Under the pieces are notes generated by a model. It ran no database searches, was not told the origin of the DNA, and was given only the letters and a program-made list of their open reading frames with translations. The position numbers were made by a program, and so were the translations under genes. Shown one piece after another: positions 63,080-64,000 of a DNA stretch of 64,000 nucleotides. Position 1 is the first letter of the stretch, and every line of letters starts with the position of its first letter. The stretch comes from Rutidosis leptorrhynchoides (lineage: Eukaryota > Streptophyta > Magnoliopsida > Asterales > Asteraceae): assembly GCF_046630445.1 (NCBI RefSeq), contig NC_092339.1, positions 313,719,501 to 313,783,500 on the forward strand. Reading direction: 5' to 3'.

Positions 63080-64000
63080 ACATGGTATTATGATAAGTAA
63101 ACATATCATTAAGTATATTAACAATGAACTACATATGTAAAAACAAGACTACTAACTTAAGGATTCCGAAACGAGGCATATATGTAATGATTATCGTTGT
63201 AACAACATTTAATTGTATATATATCATATTAAGATATATTAATACATCATAATATCATGATAATGTAATAATTTAAAATCTCTTTATATATAATAAACAA
63301 TAGGTTAACAACATTTAACAAGATCGTTAACCTAAAGGTTTCAAAACAACACTTACATGTAACGACTAACGATGACTTAACGACTCAGTTAAAATGTATA
63401 TACATGTAGTGTTTTAATATGTATTCATACACTTTTGAAAGACTTCAAGACACTTATCAAAGTACTTCTACTTAATAAAAATACTTACAATTACATCTTC
63501 ATTCATTTTCATCAACAATTCTACTCGTATGCACTCGTATTCATACTCGTACAATACCCAGCTTCTAAATGTATTTACTATTGGCATATACACTCCAATG
63601 ATTAGCTCTTAGCAGCCCTTGTGAGTCACCTAACACATGTGGGAACCATCATTTGGCAACTAGCATGAAATATCTCATAAAATTACAAAAATATTAGTAA
63701 TCATTCATGACTTCTTTACTAGTAAACAAAATTACACATCCTTTATATCTAATCCATATACCAATGACCAAAAATACCTACAAACACTTTCATTCTTCAA
63801 TTTTATTCATCTAATTGATCTCTCTCAAGTTCTATCTTCAAGATCTAAGTGTTCTTCATAAATTCTATAAGTTCTAGTTTCATAAAATCAAGAATACTTC
63901 CAAGTTTGCTAGCTTACTTCCAATCTTGTAAAGTGATCATCCAACTTCAAGAAATCTTTATTATTTACAGTAAGATATCTTTCTAATACAAGGTAATACT
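62794..64000 (+). mobile_element. Ty3 LTR (copy 4), runs off the right edge
   Basis: Begins TGTAGTGACCCG and follows the LTR of the complete element (reverse-complemented) to the end of the window. No polypurine tract precedes it, so it is a 5' LTR or a solo LTR inserted in the non-autonomous element (left flank AACAA). It carries an expanded AT run at 62985-63075. Confidence 0.85.
62985..63075. repeat. AT dinucleotide microsatellite
   Basis: About 90 bp of (AT)n within the Ty3 LTR. The other LTRs have a short ATATATATG-type run at this place. Confidence 0.95.

Overview
This window is repetitive nuclear DNA from a flowering plant. It is AT-rich and made almost entirely of nested retrotransposons. 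The Ty3 (Tekay-like chromovirus, Athila-like), Ty1/copia (SIRE-like) and RTE-LINE families present fit a large, transposon-rich genome; Asteraceae is my best guess from sequence style, but that is inference. I see no ordinary single-copy host gene.

The layout can be reconstructed because four insertions have exact 5-bp target-site duplications (TSDs). The oldest layer is a decayed copia element on the + strand. Its gag-pol lies at 4395-9560, and an extra ORF downstream of pol lies at 56311-56779. Three things interrupt it. (A) A minus-strand Ty3 element occupies 1-4394 and runs off the left edge. (B) A minus-strand solo LTR has ends at 9643 and 55793 (TSD GCCTA) and is itself split by everything between. 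(C) A plus-strand non-autonomous LTR element starts at 56780 and runs off the right edge; it is invaded at 62794 by another Ty3 LTR of the same family as (A).

Inside solo LTR (B) sit two further insertions. The first is a complete 13.45-kb minus-strand Ty3 element at 9742-23195 (TSD TAATG, two 3426-bp LTRs). The second is an RTE-clade LINE on the minus strand, 24381-24542 plus 50369-about 53090. The LINE was split by a Ty3 remnant on the + strand (24543-50368). That remnant's LTR was split by a non-autonomous LTR element (28474-49502, TSD TCTTA), and that element's 3' LTR was split by an Athila-like gag-protease-only element (38108-48032, TSD ATGAT). The maximum depth is six layers.

The most interesting content is in the complete Ty3 element. 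In transcription order it carries 5' LTR, initiator-Met primer site, an acidic 199-aa ORF, an intact 227-aa F-box protein with Sel1-like features, a second polypurine-tract-like motif, then gag-protease-RT-RNase H-integrase-chromodomain and the 3' LTR. Gag-pol has four stop codons and an integrase catalytic Glu-to-Lys change, while both accessory ORFs are open. The non-autonomous elements share the primer site, the duplicated polypurine-like motif and an LTR core with this Ty3 family. They carry their own short ORF in the same accessory position and tRNA-like Pol III box A/B sequences inside their LTRs. They may be parasites of the Ty3 family.
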